In this document: positions 42,115 to 51,010 of the stretch, in pieces
Numbering within the stretch: position 1 is the first letter of the stretch
How the letters are laid out: each line of letters opens with the position of its first letter
From: Benzoatithermus sp963720725
Lineage (GTDB): Bacteria > Pseudomonadota > Alphaproteobacteria > Geminicoccales > Geminicoccaceae
Reading direction: 5' to 3'
DNA: 64,000 bases
Assembly (NCBI GenBank): GCA_963720725.1
Contig: CAVRGN010000003.1
Location: forward strand, 124,001 to 188,000
Program-made: the position numbers and the translations under genes
The notes under the pieces: model-generated
What the model saw: the letters and a program-made list of their open reading frames with translations, nothing else
Databases searched by the model: none
What the model was told of the DNA's origin: nothing

Positions 42115-44485
42115 GCAGATCCACGAACTGCCCGCCGCCGCGGCGCTGCTGCCCGAGGACCAGCTCGTCGTCTCGCAGGCGGGCAGCAACGCCACGCGCC
42201 GCGCCGCTCTCATCGGCCTGCCGTTCCAGTCCCCGCTGCCGGGCTCCAGCCGGCGCACCATCGCCGGCAAGCTCGGCGAGACCGTCTCCGTCCGCGATTT
42301 CGGGGCGGTCGGTACCGGCAGTGCCGACGACAGCGACGCCTTCCAGGCGGCACTCGACCAGCATGGGTCCATCCATGTGCCGGCCGGCATCTACCGCCTC
42401 GACCGCGAGATCCAGGTCAAGCCACGCCGTCGCCTGTTCGGCGCGGGACGCGACGCGACGGTCATCGACGCGCGTGGGCCGCGGGCCTTCACCTTCAACC
42501 GCAATGCCGGAGCCTTCCAGGTCGACTCCTCGGCGGCGGGTGATTGGAACCGCTCCGCCGTCTCGGGAATGACGGTCCGCATGGCCAAGGGCGGCATCCG
42601 CGCCCACGGCCACGAGTTTCGCGCCACCAACCTCCTGTTCTCCGGCGGTGCAGCGCCCTTGGGCCAAGCCGACCCGGACGGCTGGTGTCTCGACCTGCTG
42701 GACGCGAACGAATTGGTGCTGCGCGAGATCCAGGCCGGCTATGGCGGCGGTGCCGGCCACAGGATGCTGGCCAACGGCATCCGCCTCGGCGCCGGCACGC
42801 CGTCGGTGAACTACGGCGACGCCCTGCTGCAGGAGATCTCGATCAAGCTCGGGGCCGCCAACACGGTGGCCGTGCTGCTCAAGGGCGACGGGACCGGCCT
42901 GATCAACAATGTCCTGCTCAGCCGCGTCCAGGTCAACGCGCCGCAGGGCGGCACCGGGATCACCCCGCTCGCCGGCACCAACGGCATCAAGCTCTGGAAC
43001 GCCGCGCGCGTGGTCTGCCTGTTGTGCGACGTCGAGGTCGTCGACGTCGCGTTCGAGGAATACAGCGAGAGCCAGGGCGGCACCGCAGGCGCCTGCAGCA
43101 ACAACAGCTATATCGGCTGCTTCGTCCACTATCCCGGCACGGCAGCCTACAAGGACAGCAACGGAACCTTCACCCGCTCGGTCATCCGCACGACCTTCCT
43201 CGGCTGCGACAATCTCGGGCCTTTGCCCGTCGGCAACGTCAACGGCGACGGCGGCCGGGTGCAGGACGGCGATCTCGTTGCTCCCGGCTTGTGGGTCTGC
43301 GACCAGTACCGCCAGCCCTCGATCCAGCTGCGCTCGCGCGACAAGGACGTGCTGCTGATCACCAGCGATCAGCAGGGCGCGGCGCAGGGCAACGCCGACG
43401 GCCATCCGAGCCAGGGCGCGCCCTATCGCGGCCTCCTGATCGAGCATTCGAGCAAGCAGAGCACCAAGATCACGCGGCCCGTGGCGCACGGCGCGCTCGA
43501 TCCCGACGACGGCACCACGCCCCTGGTCGACGTCCGGCTCGAGCTGGGCAACGGTGAGGGCGACGCCCGCGGGGAGCTCGCCCGGGTCCAGGTCAACGAC
43601 CCGCTCTACCTGCGCCCGCGGACCACCCAGCCGATCCGCCCGCTCGACGGCCTGGTCTGGTACGCCACCAACCAGGCGGCGGTGCCGGCCACCGGCGAGT
43701 ACTGGCTGGGCAACGGCCTCTATGCCCGCATCAACAGCGGCGAGGCGGTGCCCCTGGCCGTCACCCGCGGCGCGGTGCCCGAGCGCGAGCGCAACGTGTC
43801 GTTCACCGCGTCGGCGGCCGATTTCGGCAAGATCCACCGCATCAACAACGGCAACGAGGTCACGATCACCGTACCGGCCGGCCTGATCGCGGCCGGGCAG
43901 GGCGCGCGCCGCTTCTGGGTCATCCGCCAGGGCGCCGGCGGCGTGCGCTTCGCGGTTTCCGGCGGTGCGGTCCTGCGCTCGCCCGGCAACCGCGTGACGG
44001 TCGCCAAGCAGTTCCAGACGGTCGAGGTGGTCATCACCTCGGCCGGTGACGTCTATCTCCTGGGCATCTATCCCGACGCCGACCTCTCGCCCACCTGGGC
44101 CAGCCAGCATCGCGAGCGCAACTCCAGCTACACCGTAACCAAGGCCCATCTGGGCGAGCTGCATCGCTGCAACCACGGCTCGAACCCGATCATCGTCACC
44201 CTACCGCACGGGCTTTGGCCCGCGGACACCGGCGAGGACGTGGCCGAGCTGACCGTCGTGCGGGTCGGCAACGCGCAGGTCTTCCTCCGCGCTGATGCCG
44301 GCACGACCGGAACGGCACCGATGCAGTTCCGCCTTTCGGCCACCACGCCCGGCGTCACCCAGTACGACCGCGGCGACGGCCAGTTGCACAACCAGTACGA
44401 GCTGGCGCCCTGGGAGACGCGCCGCCTCATCATCCGGAAGACCGATGCCACCACCGGCGAGCTCTTTCTCGACGGCGTCCGCTGA
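42104..44485 (+). CDS. Tailspike-like beta-helix protein with pectate-lyase fold
   Basis: A 793-residue protein without signal peptide. The N terminus MANKQIHELPAAAALLPEDQ is typical of phage tail-fibre heads. Then VRDFGAVGTGSADDSDAFQ (residues 63-81) starts a pectate-lyase-superfamily beta helix to about residue 400. Near the C terminus two similar segments (NVSFTASAADFGKIHRINNG and NSSYTVTKAHLGELHRCNHG) form a tandem repeat. Such proteins bind or cut cell-surface polysaccharide. It sits alone with three tiny genes and no capsid or tail genes, next to a glycan operon. Confidence 0.82.
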   Translation: MANKQIHELPAAAALLPEDQLVVSQAGSNATRRAALIGLPFQSPLPGSSRRTIAGKLGETVSVRDFGAVGTGSADDSDAFQAALDQHGSIHVPAGIYRLDREIQVKPRRRLFGAGRDATVIDARGPRAFTFNRNAGAFQVDSSAAGDWNRSAVSGMTVRMAKGGIRAHGHEFRATNLLFSGGAAPLGQADPDGWCLDLLDANELVLREIQAGYGGGAGHRMLANGIRLGAGTPSVNYGDALLQEISIKLGAANTVAVLLKGDGTGLINNVLLSRVQVNAPQGGTGITPLAGTNGIKLWNAARVVCLLCDVEVVDVAFEEYSESQGGTAGACSNNSYIGCFVHYPGTAAYKDSNGTFTRSVIRTTFLGCDNLGPLPVGNVNGDGGRVQDGDLVAPGLWVCDQYRQPSIQLRSRDKDVLLITSDQQGAAQGNADGHPSQGAPYRGLLIEHSSKQSTKITRPVAHGALDPDDGTTPLVDVRLELGNGEGDARGELARVQVNDPLYLRPRTTQPIRPLDGLVWYATNQAAVPATGEYWLGNGLYARINSGEAVPLAVTRGAVPERERNVSFTASAADFGKIHRINNGNEVTITVPAGLIAAGQGARRFWVIRQGAGGVRFAVSGGAVLRSPGNRVTVAKQFQTVEVVITSAGDVYLLGIYPDADLSPTWASQHRERNSSYTVTKAHLGELHRCNHGSNPIIVTLPHGLWPADTGEDVAELTVVRVGNAQVFLRADAGTTGTAPMQFRLSATTPGVTQYDRGDGQLHNQYELAPWETRRLIIRKTDATTGELFLDGVR

Positions 44486-44510
44486 CCCCACCCGCTTCGG
44501 AGTACGAGCG

Positions 44511-44684
44511 ATGGACCTCTACCGCACCGCCCGGGAGACCGCGCTGCTGGGCGCGCTCCGCGTCGCGATCGCCCTGTTCGCCATGATCGGCCGCGAGCTC
44601 GCCATGAGCGAGGCCGAACGCCGTGCCATTCTCGCCCGCATCGAGCGCGCCCTGCTCGATCCGGCCAACGAGGCCGGCGCATAA
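44511..44684 (+). CDS. Small amphipathic/membrane protein of the tailspike cassette
   Basis: A 57-residue protein, MDLYRTARETALLGALRVAI then ALFAMIGREL, with one moderately hydrophobic helix (about residues 11-26), followed by a charged helix. GGAG lies 9 nt before the ATG. It starts 25 nt after the tailspike gene. The design recalls phage holins or small chaperones but no family is recognised. It ends at the FNR box. Confidence 0.6.
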   Translation: MDLYRTARETALLGALRVAIALFAMIGRELAMSEAERRAILARIERALLDPANEAGA

Positions 44685-44698
44685 TTGATCTAGATCAA
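44685..44698. promoter_or_regulatory. FNR/FixK-type box
   Basis: TTGATCTAGATCAA is a perfect 14-bp palindrome that matches TTGAT-N4-ATCAA. The box before ccoN (53361-53374) differs by one base, and both continue TGC. No recognised gene begins within 500 nt on the plus strand, but a strong terminator lies 142 nt downstream, so the box may drive a small RNA. Confidence 0.75.
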
Positions 44699-44732
44699 TG
44701 CGGGCGCCCGGCATGCGGCGCAAGTTGCCGCT

Positions 44733-44880
44733 CGCATTGATCCTGTCCTGGCCGGTGACACCACCATCCGCCGCCCGGGCAGCTCGATGGCTCAATGCCC
44801 CCACGGCGGTCGGGGAACGCAGCCGACGCGGGGACGATCGCGCGGAGAGGGTGCCTGCCAACCCTCTCCGCGCATTTTTT
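44733..44880 (+). ncRNA. Candidate FNR-controlled small RNA
   Basis: If the FNR box acts at -41.5, transcription starts near 44733, with a weak -10 at 44721-44726 (CAAGTT). The transcript would end at the terminator at 44880, for about 148 nt. Frames in this interval are short, lack ribosome sites and do not look like proteins. The layout resembles FnrS of enteric bacteria, but no sequence similarity is claimed. This is an inference from flanking signals only. Confidence 0.35.
44840..44880 (+). terminator. Strong Rho-independent terminator
   Basis: A perfect 13-bp stem, GCGCGGAGAGGGT (44840-44852) with ACCCTCTCCGCGC (44861-44873), an 8-nt loop and then A plus six T residues. It is oriented for plus-strand transcription. 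It is the clearest intrinsic terminator seen in the window. It would end either the tailspike cassette or the candidate small RNA. Confidence 0.9.
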
Positions 44881-45239
44881 GCGGCATAGGGGCAGCAAGC
44901 GCGGCGGTCGAGCCGGCGCACAGCTACATCACCGAACACGGAAGAAGCATGGAGCCTTCCGTCCCAGGTGACCCGGCATTGGTCAATCGCTTGGCCAGTC
45001 CGGCGTAGCCGAGACCGGCCGGCCCCAGCTCGGCTTTGCGCCCGCAAGGACTATGCTCGTTCCCGCGATGTTCTCTCCCGCCGATGGTGGACGTTCGCGG
45101 CGAACGCTAGCCGCGCACGGGATATAGGGGTCTGACCGGCCGAGCGGCCTCGCTGCCTGGGTCCACCCTCTGCCTTTGCACTGGACGCCGGCACGGCCAG
45201 CGCGTGTAGTCGGGGCGATCAATTCGGGCGAGCCGGCCG
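44881..45239. other. Intergenic region before metY; no gene recognised
   Basis: About 360 nt follow the terminator. Short frames exist on both strands but none has a ribosome site or a recognisable product. A small stem, CCGAG...CTCGG, lies near 45009-45032. The metY promoter presumably lies here but no convincing -35/-10 pair was identified. Confidence 0.5.
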
Positions 45240-46532
45240 ATGGACCCCAAATTCCTCGACTTCGCCACCCTGGCTCTGCACGCCGGGCAGGTTCCCGACC
45301 CGGTGACCGGGTCGCGGGCGGTGCCGATCCACCAGACCACCTCCTACGTGTTCCGGGACGCCGACCATGCCGCGGGCCTGTTCAACCTGGAGCGCGCCGG
45401 GCACATCTACAGCCGGATCTCCAACCCTACGGTGGCGGTCCTCGAGGAGCGGGTGGCGGCGCTGGAGGGGGGCGCCGCAGCAGTGGCCACCGCCAGCGGC
45501 CAGGCCGCCATGCATCTGGCGATCGCCACGCTGATGGGAGCGGGCGCCCACATCGTGGCGGCGCGCAACCTCTATGGCGGCACCGTCAACCTGTTGCGGC
45601 TCACCCTGCCGCGCTTCGGGATCGAGACCAGCTTCGTCGACCCGCGCGATCCGCGCGCCTTCGCCGCCGCGATCCGCCCCGAGACGCGCCTGGTGCTGGC
45701 GGAGGTCGTGGGCAATCCTGGGCTGGAGGTGCTGGACCTGCCGGCGGTGGCCGAGGTCGCGCATGGCCACGGTCTGCCGCTCCTGGTCGACGCCACCTTC
45801 GTCACCCCGGCCTTATGCCGCCCGCTCGATCTCGGCGCCGACATCGTCGTGCACTCGCTGACCAAGTGGCTGGGCGGCCATGGCGTCGCCATCGGCGGGA
45901 TCGTGGTCGACGGCGGCCGGTTCGACTGGGCGGCGTCGGGCCGTTTCCCGACCCTGACCGAGCCCTATCCCGGCTATGCCGGCCTCGCCTACGCCGACAG
46001 TTTCGGTCCGCAGGCCTTCGCCGCCCGCGCCCGCACCGAGGGCCTGCGCGACTTCGGCGCCTGCCTCAGCCCGCAGAACGCCTTCTACCTCCTGCTCGGC
46101 ATCGAGACCCTGCCGTTGCGCATGGCTCGCCACACCGCCAACACCTTAGCGGTGCTGGACTTCCTGCGCGGCCATCCCGCGGTGGCCTGGATGGTCCATC
46201 CCGGCCTCCCCGAGCATCCCGACCATGCGCTCGCCGCCCGCCTGTTGCCCAAAGGGGCCGGGTCGATCGTGAGTTTCGGCGTCAAGGGCGGCCGGGCGGC
46301 AGGGGCCCGGTTCATCGAAGGCTGCCAGCTGGCCTCGCATCTGGCCAATGTCGGCGACGCCAAGACGCTGGTGATCCACCCGGCTTCCACCACCCATGTC
46401 CAGCTCGGGCCGGAGCAGTTGGCGGCGGTAGGCCTGCGCGACGACATGATCCGACTGTCGGTCGGACTGGAGGATCCCGGTGACATCACGGCCGATCTCG
46501 ACCGGGCCTTGCGCGCGGCGCAGCGGACCTGA
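45240..46532 (+). CDS. PLP-dependent O-acetylhomoserine sulfhydrylase-like enzyme (MetY/Cys-Met family)
   Basis: A 430-residue gamma-family PLP enzyme. The PLP lysine is K209 in VVHSLTKWLGGHG. Other cofactor contacts are SRISNPTVAVLEERVAALEG (residues 58-77), SGQAAMHLAI, and VDATFVTP. The pattern QTTSYVFRDADHAAGLF is characteristic of O-acetylhomoserine aminocarboxypropyltransferase, which forms homocysteine from O-acetylhomoserine and sulfide. Cystathionine gamma-synthase or lyase activity cannot be excluded by sequence. The next gene follows after 2 nt and is probably cotranscribed. Confidence 0.87.
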   Translation: MDPKFLDFATLALHAGQVPDPVTGSRAVPIHQTTSYVFRDADHAAGLFNLERAGHIYSRISNPTVAVLEERVAALEGGAAAVATASGQAAMHLAIATLMGAGAHIVAARNLYGGTVNLLRLTLPRFGIETSFVDPRDPRAFAAAIRPETRLVLAEVVGNPGLEVLDLPAVAEVAHGHGLPLLVDATFVTPALCRPLDLGADIVVHSLTKWLGGHGVAIGGIVVDGGRFDWAASGRFPTLTEPYPGYAGLAYADSFGPQAFAARARTEGLRDFGACLSPQNAFYLLLGIETLPLRMARHTANTLAVLDFLRGHPAVAWMVHPGLPEHPDHALAARLLPKGAGSIVSFGVKGGRAAGARFIEGCQLASHLANVGDAKTLVIHPASTTHVQLGPEQLAAVGLRDDMIRLSVGLEDPGDITADLDRALRAAQRT

Positions 46533-46534
46533 GC

Positions 46535-47314
46535 ATGGCGGCCTACGTCTCCTCCTACGGGCGGCCTCTCCGCGCGGCAGCCGGTTCGGTCGTGCTGGTC
46601 CACGGTGCCGGCATGGATCATACGGTCTGGGCGCAGCAAGGCCGCCACCTGGCGTTCCACGGCTGGAACGCGCTGGCCGTCGATCTGCCCGGCCATGGCC
46701 GCTCCAGGGACCGGCAGCCGGTACGGTCGATCGAGGCGATCGCGGACCTGTTGGCCGACCTCGCCGGACCTGAGCGGCCGGTGGTACTGGTCGGCCACTC
46801 CATGGGAGCCCTCGCCGCACTCGCTGCCGCCGCGCGCCATCCCGAACGGGTCGCCGGCTTGTGCCTCGTGGGCGCGGCGCTGCGGATGCCCGTCCATCCC
46901 GACCTTCTGGCGCTGGCCGCCGCCCACGACACGAAGGCGATCGAGCTGATGTGCGACTGGGCCTTCGGCCCGCGCGGCAAGGTGGGCGGCAATCCACAGC
47001 CCGGCGGCTGGCTCCAGGGCACCGCGCGGGCCTTGCTGCGTCGCGGCGACCCGGCCGTGCTCAGCACCGATCTCGCCGCCTGCGACGCCTACGCCTCCGG
47101 GGCGGAGCATGCGGCCGCGGTGCGCTGCCCGACGCTGGTGGTGATCGGGGCCGAGGACCGGATGACCCCAGCCAAATCGGGCCGGGCGCTTGCCTCCGCC
47201 ATGCCTGACGCGCGAACGGTGGAGATCGCCGGCGCCGGCCACATGGTGATGGTCGAGGCGCCGGACGCGCTGCGCGAGGCGCTGGACCGCTTCCTGCGCA
47301 CATCCATGGCTTGA
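46535..47314 (+). CDS. Alpha/beta-hydrolase
   Basis: A 259-residue alpha/beta-hydrolase. The nucleophile elbow GHSMG has S89; the oxyanion region is VLVHGAGMDHTVW; the catalytic acid is likely in VVIGAEDRMTP and the His in GAGHMVMVEAPD. It lies 2 nt after metY. Esterases next to homoserine sulfhydrylases are sometimes acyl-homoserine-related, but this protein is much shorter than MetX and no substrate can be assigned. Confidence 0.87.
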   Translation: MAAYVSSYGRPLRAAAGSVVLVHGAGMDHTVWAQQGRHLAFHGWNALAVDLPGHGRSRDRQPVRSIEAIADLLADLAGPERPVVLVGHSMGALAALAAAARHPERVAGLCLVGAALRMPVHPDLLALAAAHDTKAIELMCDWAFGPRGKVGGNPQPGGWLQGTARALLRRGDPAVLSTDLAACDAYASGAEHAAAVRCPTLVVIGAEDRMTPAKSGRALASAMPDARTVEIAGAGHMVMVEAPDALREALDRFLRTSMA

Positions 47315-47319
47315 GGACC

Positions 47320-47401
47320 AGGCGGCGATGCCGCCTCATCGGCACCGACCCGCCCGATCAGGCGGTGCTTCGTGCGCGCCAATCGTGAGACGATTGCGCG
47401 C
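47320..47401. repeat. Two intergenic inverted repeats after the hydrolase gene
   Basis: The first is the palindrome AGGCGGCGATGCCGCC (47320-47335); the same 16 bases occur again at 51687-51702. The second is a hairpin with arms GCGCGCCAATCGT and ACGATTGCGCGC (47374-47401), with a 3-nt loop and one bulged C. Neither is followed by a T-run. They may help end transcription before the pyruvate carboxylase gene. Confidence 0.5.
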
Positions 47402-47524
47402 CTGGACAGGACGGCCGCACTGTAGTGAGTTCGACGCGCAAAGCCGGGCCATCAACGAGCTTGCACCTCCGCCGGACCGCGATTCGCGCCGGTGGAGTGC
47501 CCTTCAGCAAACAGTCGAGGCCCG

Positions 47525-50500
47525 ATGACCGACGCCGACCCGCCCCGCCGCATCCGCCGCCTGCTCGCGGCCAACCGCTCCGAGATTGCGATCCGCGTGT
47601 TCAGGGCCGCGACCGAGCTCGGCATCCAGACGATTGCGATCTACGCCGAGGAGGACAAGCTCTCGCTGCACCGGTTCAAGGCCGACGAGGCCTACCGAGT
47701 GGGCCGGGGCAAGGGTCCCCTCGAGGCCTATCTCGACATTGACGAGGTGATCCGCGTCGCCAGGGACCACGAGGTCGACGCCATCCACCCGGGCTACGGC
47801 TTCCTGTCGGAAAGTCCCGAGTTCGCCGAGGCCTGCGCGGCGGCCGGCATCATCTTCATCGGTCCCACGCCCGAAACCATGCGCACGCTGGGCAACAAGG
47901 TCTCGGCGCGCAACCTCGCGGTGTCGGTGGGAGCCCCGGTCATGCCGGCGACCGATCCACTGCCCGAGGATCCGGCCACCATCCGCCGGCTCGCGGCCGA
48001 GGTCGGCTATCCCGTGATGCTCAAGGCGTCCTGGGGCGGCGGCGGGCGCGGCATGCGGCCGATCGAGCGCGAGGAGCAGCTGATCGAGGCGGTCAACGCG
48101 GCGCGGCGCGAGGCCAAGGCCGCGTTCGGCAAGGACGAGGTCTATCTCGAGAAGCTGGTCCGCCGCGCGCGTCACGTCGAGGTCCAGCTCCTGGGCGACA
48201 CCCACGGCAACCTGGTCCACCTGTTCGAGCGCGACTGCACCATCCAGCGCCGCCACCAGAAGGTGATCGAGCGCGCGCCAGCACCTTACCTCGACGAGGA
48301 GCAGCGCGCGGCGCTGTGCGAGGCGGCACTCAAGATCGGTCGCGCCACCGACTATTGCGGCGCCGGCACGGTCGAGTTCCTGATGGATGCCGACACGAGC
48401 GACTTCTACTTCATCGAGGTCAATCCGCGCGTCCAGGTCGAGCACACCGTCACCGAGGTCGTGACCGGGCTCGACATCGTGAAGGCGCAGATCCGGATCG
48501 CCGAGGGTGGTCGCATCGGCTCGCTCGCGGAAACCGGCATCCCCGCCCAGCACGCCATGCGCCTCAACGGCCACGCGCTGCAGTGCCGGATCACCACCGA
48601 AAATCCGGAGAACAACTTCATCCCGGACTATGGCCGGATCACCGCCTATCGCGGCGCCTTCGGCTTCGGCATCCGCGTCGACGGCGGCACCGCCTATTCG
48701 GGCGCCGTGGTCACCCGCTACTACGATCCGATGCTCGAGAAGATCACCGCCTGGGCGCCCTCGCCCGAGGAGGCGATCGCACGCATGGATCGCGCCTTGC
48801 GCGAGTACCGCATTCGCGGCGTCGCCACCAACCTCGCCTTCCTCGAGGCCCTGCTTGAGCACCCGCGCTTCCTCGCCGGCGAATACACCACCCGCTTCAT
48901 CGACGAGACGCCGGAGCTGTTCCAGCTCGGCAAGCGGCGCGACCGCGCGACCAAGCTCCTGACCTACATCGGCGACGTCACCGTCAACGGCCATCCCGAG
49001 ACGGTGGGCCGCACGCGCCCCAGGGCCGACGCGCGCACCCCCGAGCCGCCGCAGTTCGCCGCCGAACTCGACCCGGCGCAGGGCAGCAAGCCGCTGCTGG
49101 ACCGGCTCGGGCCGCAGGGCTTCGCGGCCTGGATGCGTGAGCAGACCCGGGTGCTGATCACCGACACCACCATGCGGGACGCCCCGCAATCGCTGCTCGC
49201 CACCCGCATGCGCACCTATGATCTGGTCGCCTGCGCCGACGCCTACGCCCGCGGCCTGCCGCAGCTCCTGTCCCTGGAATGCTGGGGCGGCGCGACGTTC
49301 GACGTCGCAATGCGGTTCCTGACCGAGGACCCGTGGGAGCGCCTGGCACTGCTGCGCGAGCGGGTGCCCAACCTGCTGCTGCAGATGCTGCTGCGCGGCG
49401 CCAACGGCGTCGGCTACACCAACTATCCCGACAATGTCGTCCGCTACTTCGTCAAGCAGGCGGCCGGCGCCGGGATGGACCTGTTCCGCATCTTCGACTG
49501 CCTCAACTGGGTCGAGAACATGCGGGTCTCGATCGATGCCGTGGGCGAGGCCGGCAAGCTGGCCGAAGGTGCGATCTGCTATACCGGCGACATCCTCGAT
49601 CCCGACCGCGCCAAATATTCGCTCGGGTACTATGTCGGGCTCGCCAAGGAGCTGGAGGCCGCCGGCTGCCATGTCCTGGGGGTGAAGGACATGGCCGGCC
49701 TGCTCCGGCCGGCGGCCGCCCGCGCCCTGATCCGAGCGCTCAAGGACGAGGTCGGCCTGCCGATCCACTTCCACACCCACGACACCTCGGGCATCGCGGG
49801 CGCCAGCATCCTGGCGGCGGTCGACGCCGGCGTGGATGCCGTCGACGCCGCCATGGACGCCATGTCGGGCCTGACCTCGCAGCCCTGCCTGGGCTCGATC
49901 GTCGAGGCCCTGCGCCATACCGAGCGCGACACCGGCCTCGATCCCGAGGCCATCCGCCAGCTGAGCTTCTACTGGGAGGCGGTGCGCGCCCAATATGCTG
50001 CCTTCGAGAGCGACCTGCGGTCCGGCGCGTCGGAGGTCTATCTCCACGAGATGCCGGGCGGCCAGTTCACCAACCTGAAGGAGCAGGCGCGCGCGCTGGG
50101 GCTGGAGACCCGCTGGCACGAGGTCGCCCGCGCCTACCGTGCCGCCAACGACATGTTCGGCGACATCGTCAAGGTGACGCCCTCGTCCAAGGTCGTGGGC
50201 GACATGGCGCTGCTGATGGTGGCGCAGGGCCTGACCCCGGACGAGGTGGTCGACCCTGCCCGCGAGATCGCCTTCCCCGGCTCGGTGGTGGAGATGCTGC
50301 ACGGCGATCTCGGCCAGCCGCCGGGCGGCTGGCCGGCGGCCCTGCAGAGAAAGGCGCTCAAGGGCGAGACGCCGATCACCGTCCGCCCGGGTTCGCTCCT
50401 GCCGCCAGCCGACTTGGCACGGGAAGCCGCCGAAGCGGAAAAGCGCTGCGGCCGGGCGCTCGAGGAGCGCGAGCTCGCCGCCTATCTGATGTATCCGAAG

Positions 50501-51001
50501 GTATTTTCGGAATTCGCCGCGGCGTCGCGCAAGTACGGACCGGTCTCGGTGCTGCCCACGCTCAGCTATTTCTACGGCATGGCGGTCGGCGACGAGATCA
50601 TGGTCGAACTCGAGCGCGGCAAGACCATGGTGCTGCGACTGCAGGCGGTCGGCGAAACCGACGACGAGGGTCAGGTCCGGGTCTTCTTCGAGCTCAATGG
50701 CCAGCCGCGCATCGCGCGCGTGCCCAACCGCGCCGCCGTCGCCAAGCTGCCGACGCGCCGCAAGGCCGAGGACGGCAATGACGGCCACGTCGCCGCCCCG
50801 ATGCCCGGATCGGTCTCCACCATCTCGGTACGGGTGGGCCAGCCGGTGAAGGCGGGCGACGTTCTCTTGACCATCGAGGCCATGAAGATGGAGACAGCAC
50901 TCCACGCCCCACGCGACGGCGTCGTCAAGGAGATCCTGGTCCACGCCGCCAGCCCGATCGACGCCAAGGATCTGCTGGTGGTCCTGGACGACAGCGAGTA
51001 G
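47525..51001 (+). CDS. pyc: Pyruvate carboxylase
   Basis: A 1158-residue single-chain enzyme that carboxylates pyruvate to oxaloacetate. Biotin carboxylase domain: about residues 10-460 (RRLLAANRSEIAIRVFRA; ATP-grasp KASWGGGGRGMR). Carboxyltransferase domain: about 540-810 (ITDTTMRDAPQSLLATRMRT, with metal histidines in HFHTHDTSG). A PYC_OADA segment follows, then the biotinyl domain with the biotin lysine in EAMKMETA (about residue 1121). The ATG at 47525 has GAGG 5 nt upstream. Length and domain order are typical of the alpha4 type. Confidence 0.97.
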   Translation: MTDADPPRRIRRLLAANRSEIAIRVFRAATELGIQTIAIYAEEDKLSLHRFKADEAYRVGRGKGPLEAYLDIDEVIRVARDHEVDAIHPGYGFLSESPEFAEACAAAGIIFIGPTPETMRTLGNKVSARNLAVSVGAPVMPATDPLPEDPATIRRLAAEVGYPVMLKASWGGGGRGMRPIEREEQLIEAVNAARREAKAAFGKDEVYLEKLVRRARHVEVQLLGDTHGNLVHLFERDCTIQRRHQKVIERAPAPYLDEEQRAALCEAALKIGRATDYCGAGTVEFLMDADTSDFYFIEVNPRVQVEHTVTEVVTGLDIVKAQIRIAEGGRIGSLAETGIPAQHAMRLNGHALQCRITTENPENNFIPDYGRITAYRGAFGFGIRVDGGTAYSGAVVTRYYDPMLEKITAWAPSPEEAIARMDRALREYRIRGVATNLAFLEALLEHPRFLAGEYTTRFIDETPELFQLGKRRDRATKLLTYIGDVTVNGHPETVGRTRPRADARTPEPPQFAAELDPAQGSKPLLDRLGPQGFAAWMREQTRVLITDTTMRDAPQSLLATRMRTYDLVACADAYARGLPQLLSLECWGGATFDVAMRFLTEDPWERLALLRERVPNLLLQMLLRGANGVGYTNYPDNVVRYFVKQAAGAGMDLFRIFDCLNWVENMRVSIDAVGEAGKLAEGAICYTGDILDPDRAKYSLGYYVGLAKELEAAGCHVLGVKDMAGLLRPAAARALIRALKDEVGLPIHFHTHDTSGIAGASILAAVDAGVDAVDAAMDAMSGLTSQPCLGSIVEALRHTERDTGLDPEAIRQLSFYWEAVRAQYAAFESDLRSGASEVYLHEMPGGQFTNLKEQARALGLETRWHEVARAYRAANDMFGDIVKVTPSSKVVGDMALLMVAQGLTPDEVVDPAREIAFPGSVVEMLHGDLGQPPGGWPAALQRKALKGETPITVRPGSLLPPADLAREAAEAEKRCGRALEERELAAYLMYPKVFSEFAAASRKYGPVSVLPTLSYFYGMAVGDEIMVELERGKTMVLRLQAVGETDDEGQVRVFFELNGQPRIARVPNRAAVAKLPTRRKAEDGNDGHVAAPMPGSVSTISVRVGQPVKAGDVLLTIEAMKMETALHAPRDGVVKEILVHAASPIDAKDLLVVLDDSE

Positions 51002-51010
51002 CCGGCTGGT

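Noticed and set aside
44698..44889. A 63-codon frame between the FNR box and the terminator
   Set aside because: Its ATG overlaps the FNR box, it has no ribosome site and it reads through the terminator stem. It is unlikely to be translated.
47374..47401. Hairpin after the hydrolase gene as an intrinsic terminator
   Set aside because: The stem is strong but it is followed by CCTGGACAGG and not by a T-run. It is listed as an inverted repeat only.
47504..50944. An 1146-codon open frame opposite pyruvate carboxylase
   Set aside because: It is the mirror of a gene with strong codon bias in GC-rich DNA. Its product is a repetitive Asp/Gly/Arg-rich string with no domain.
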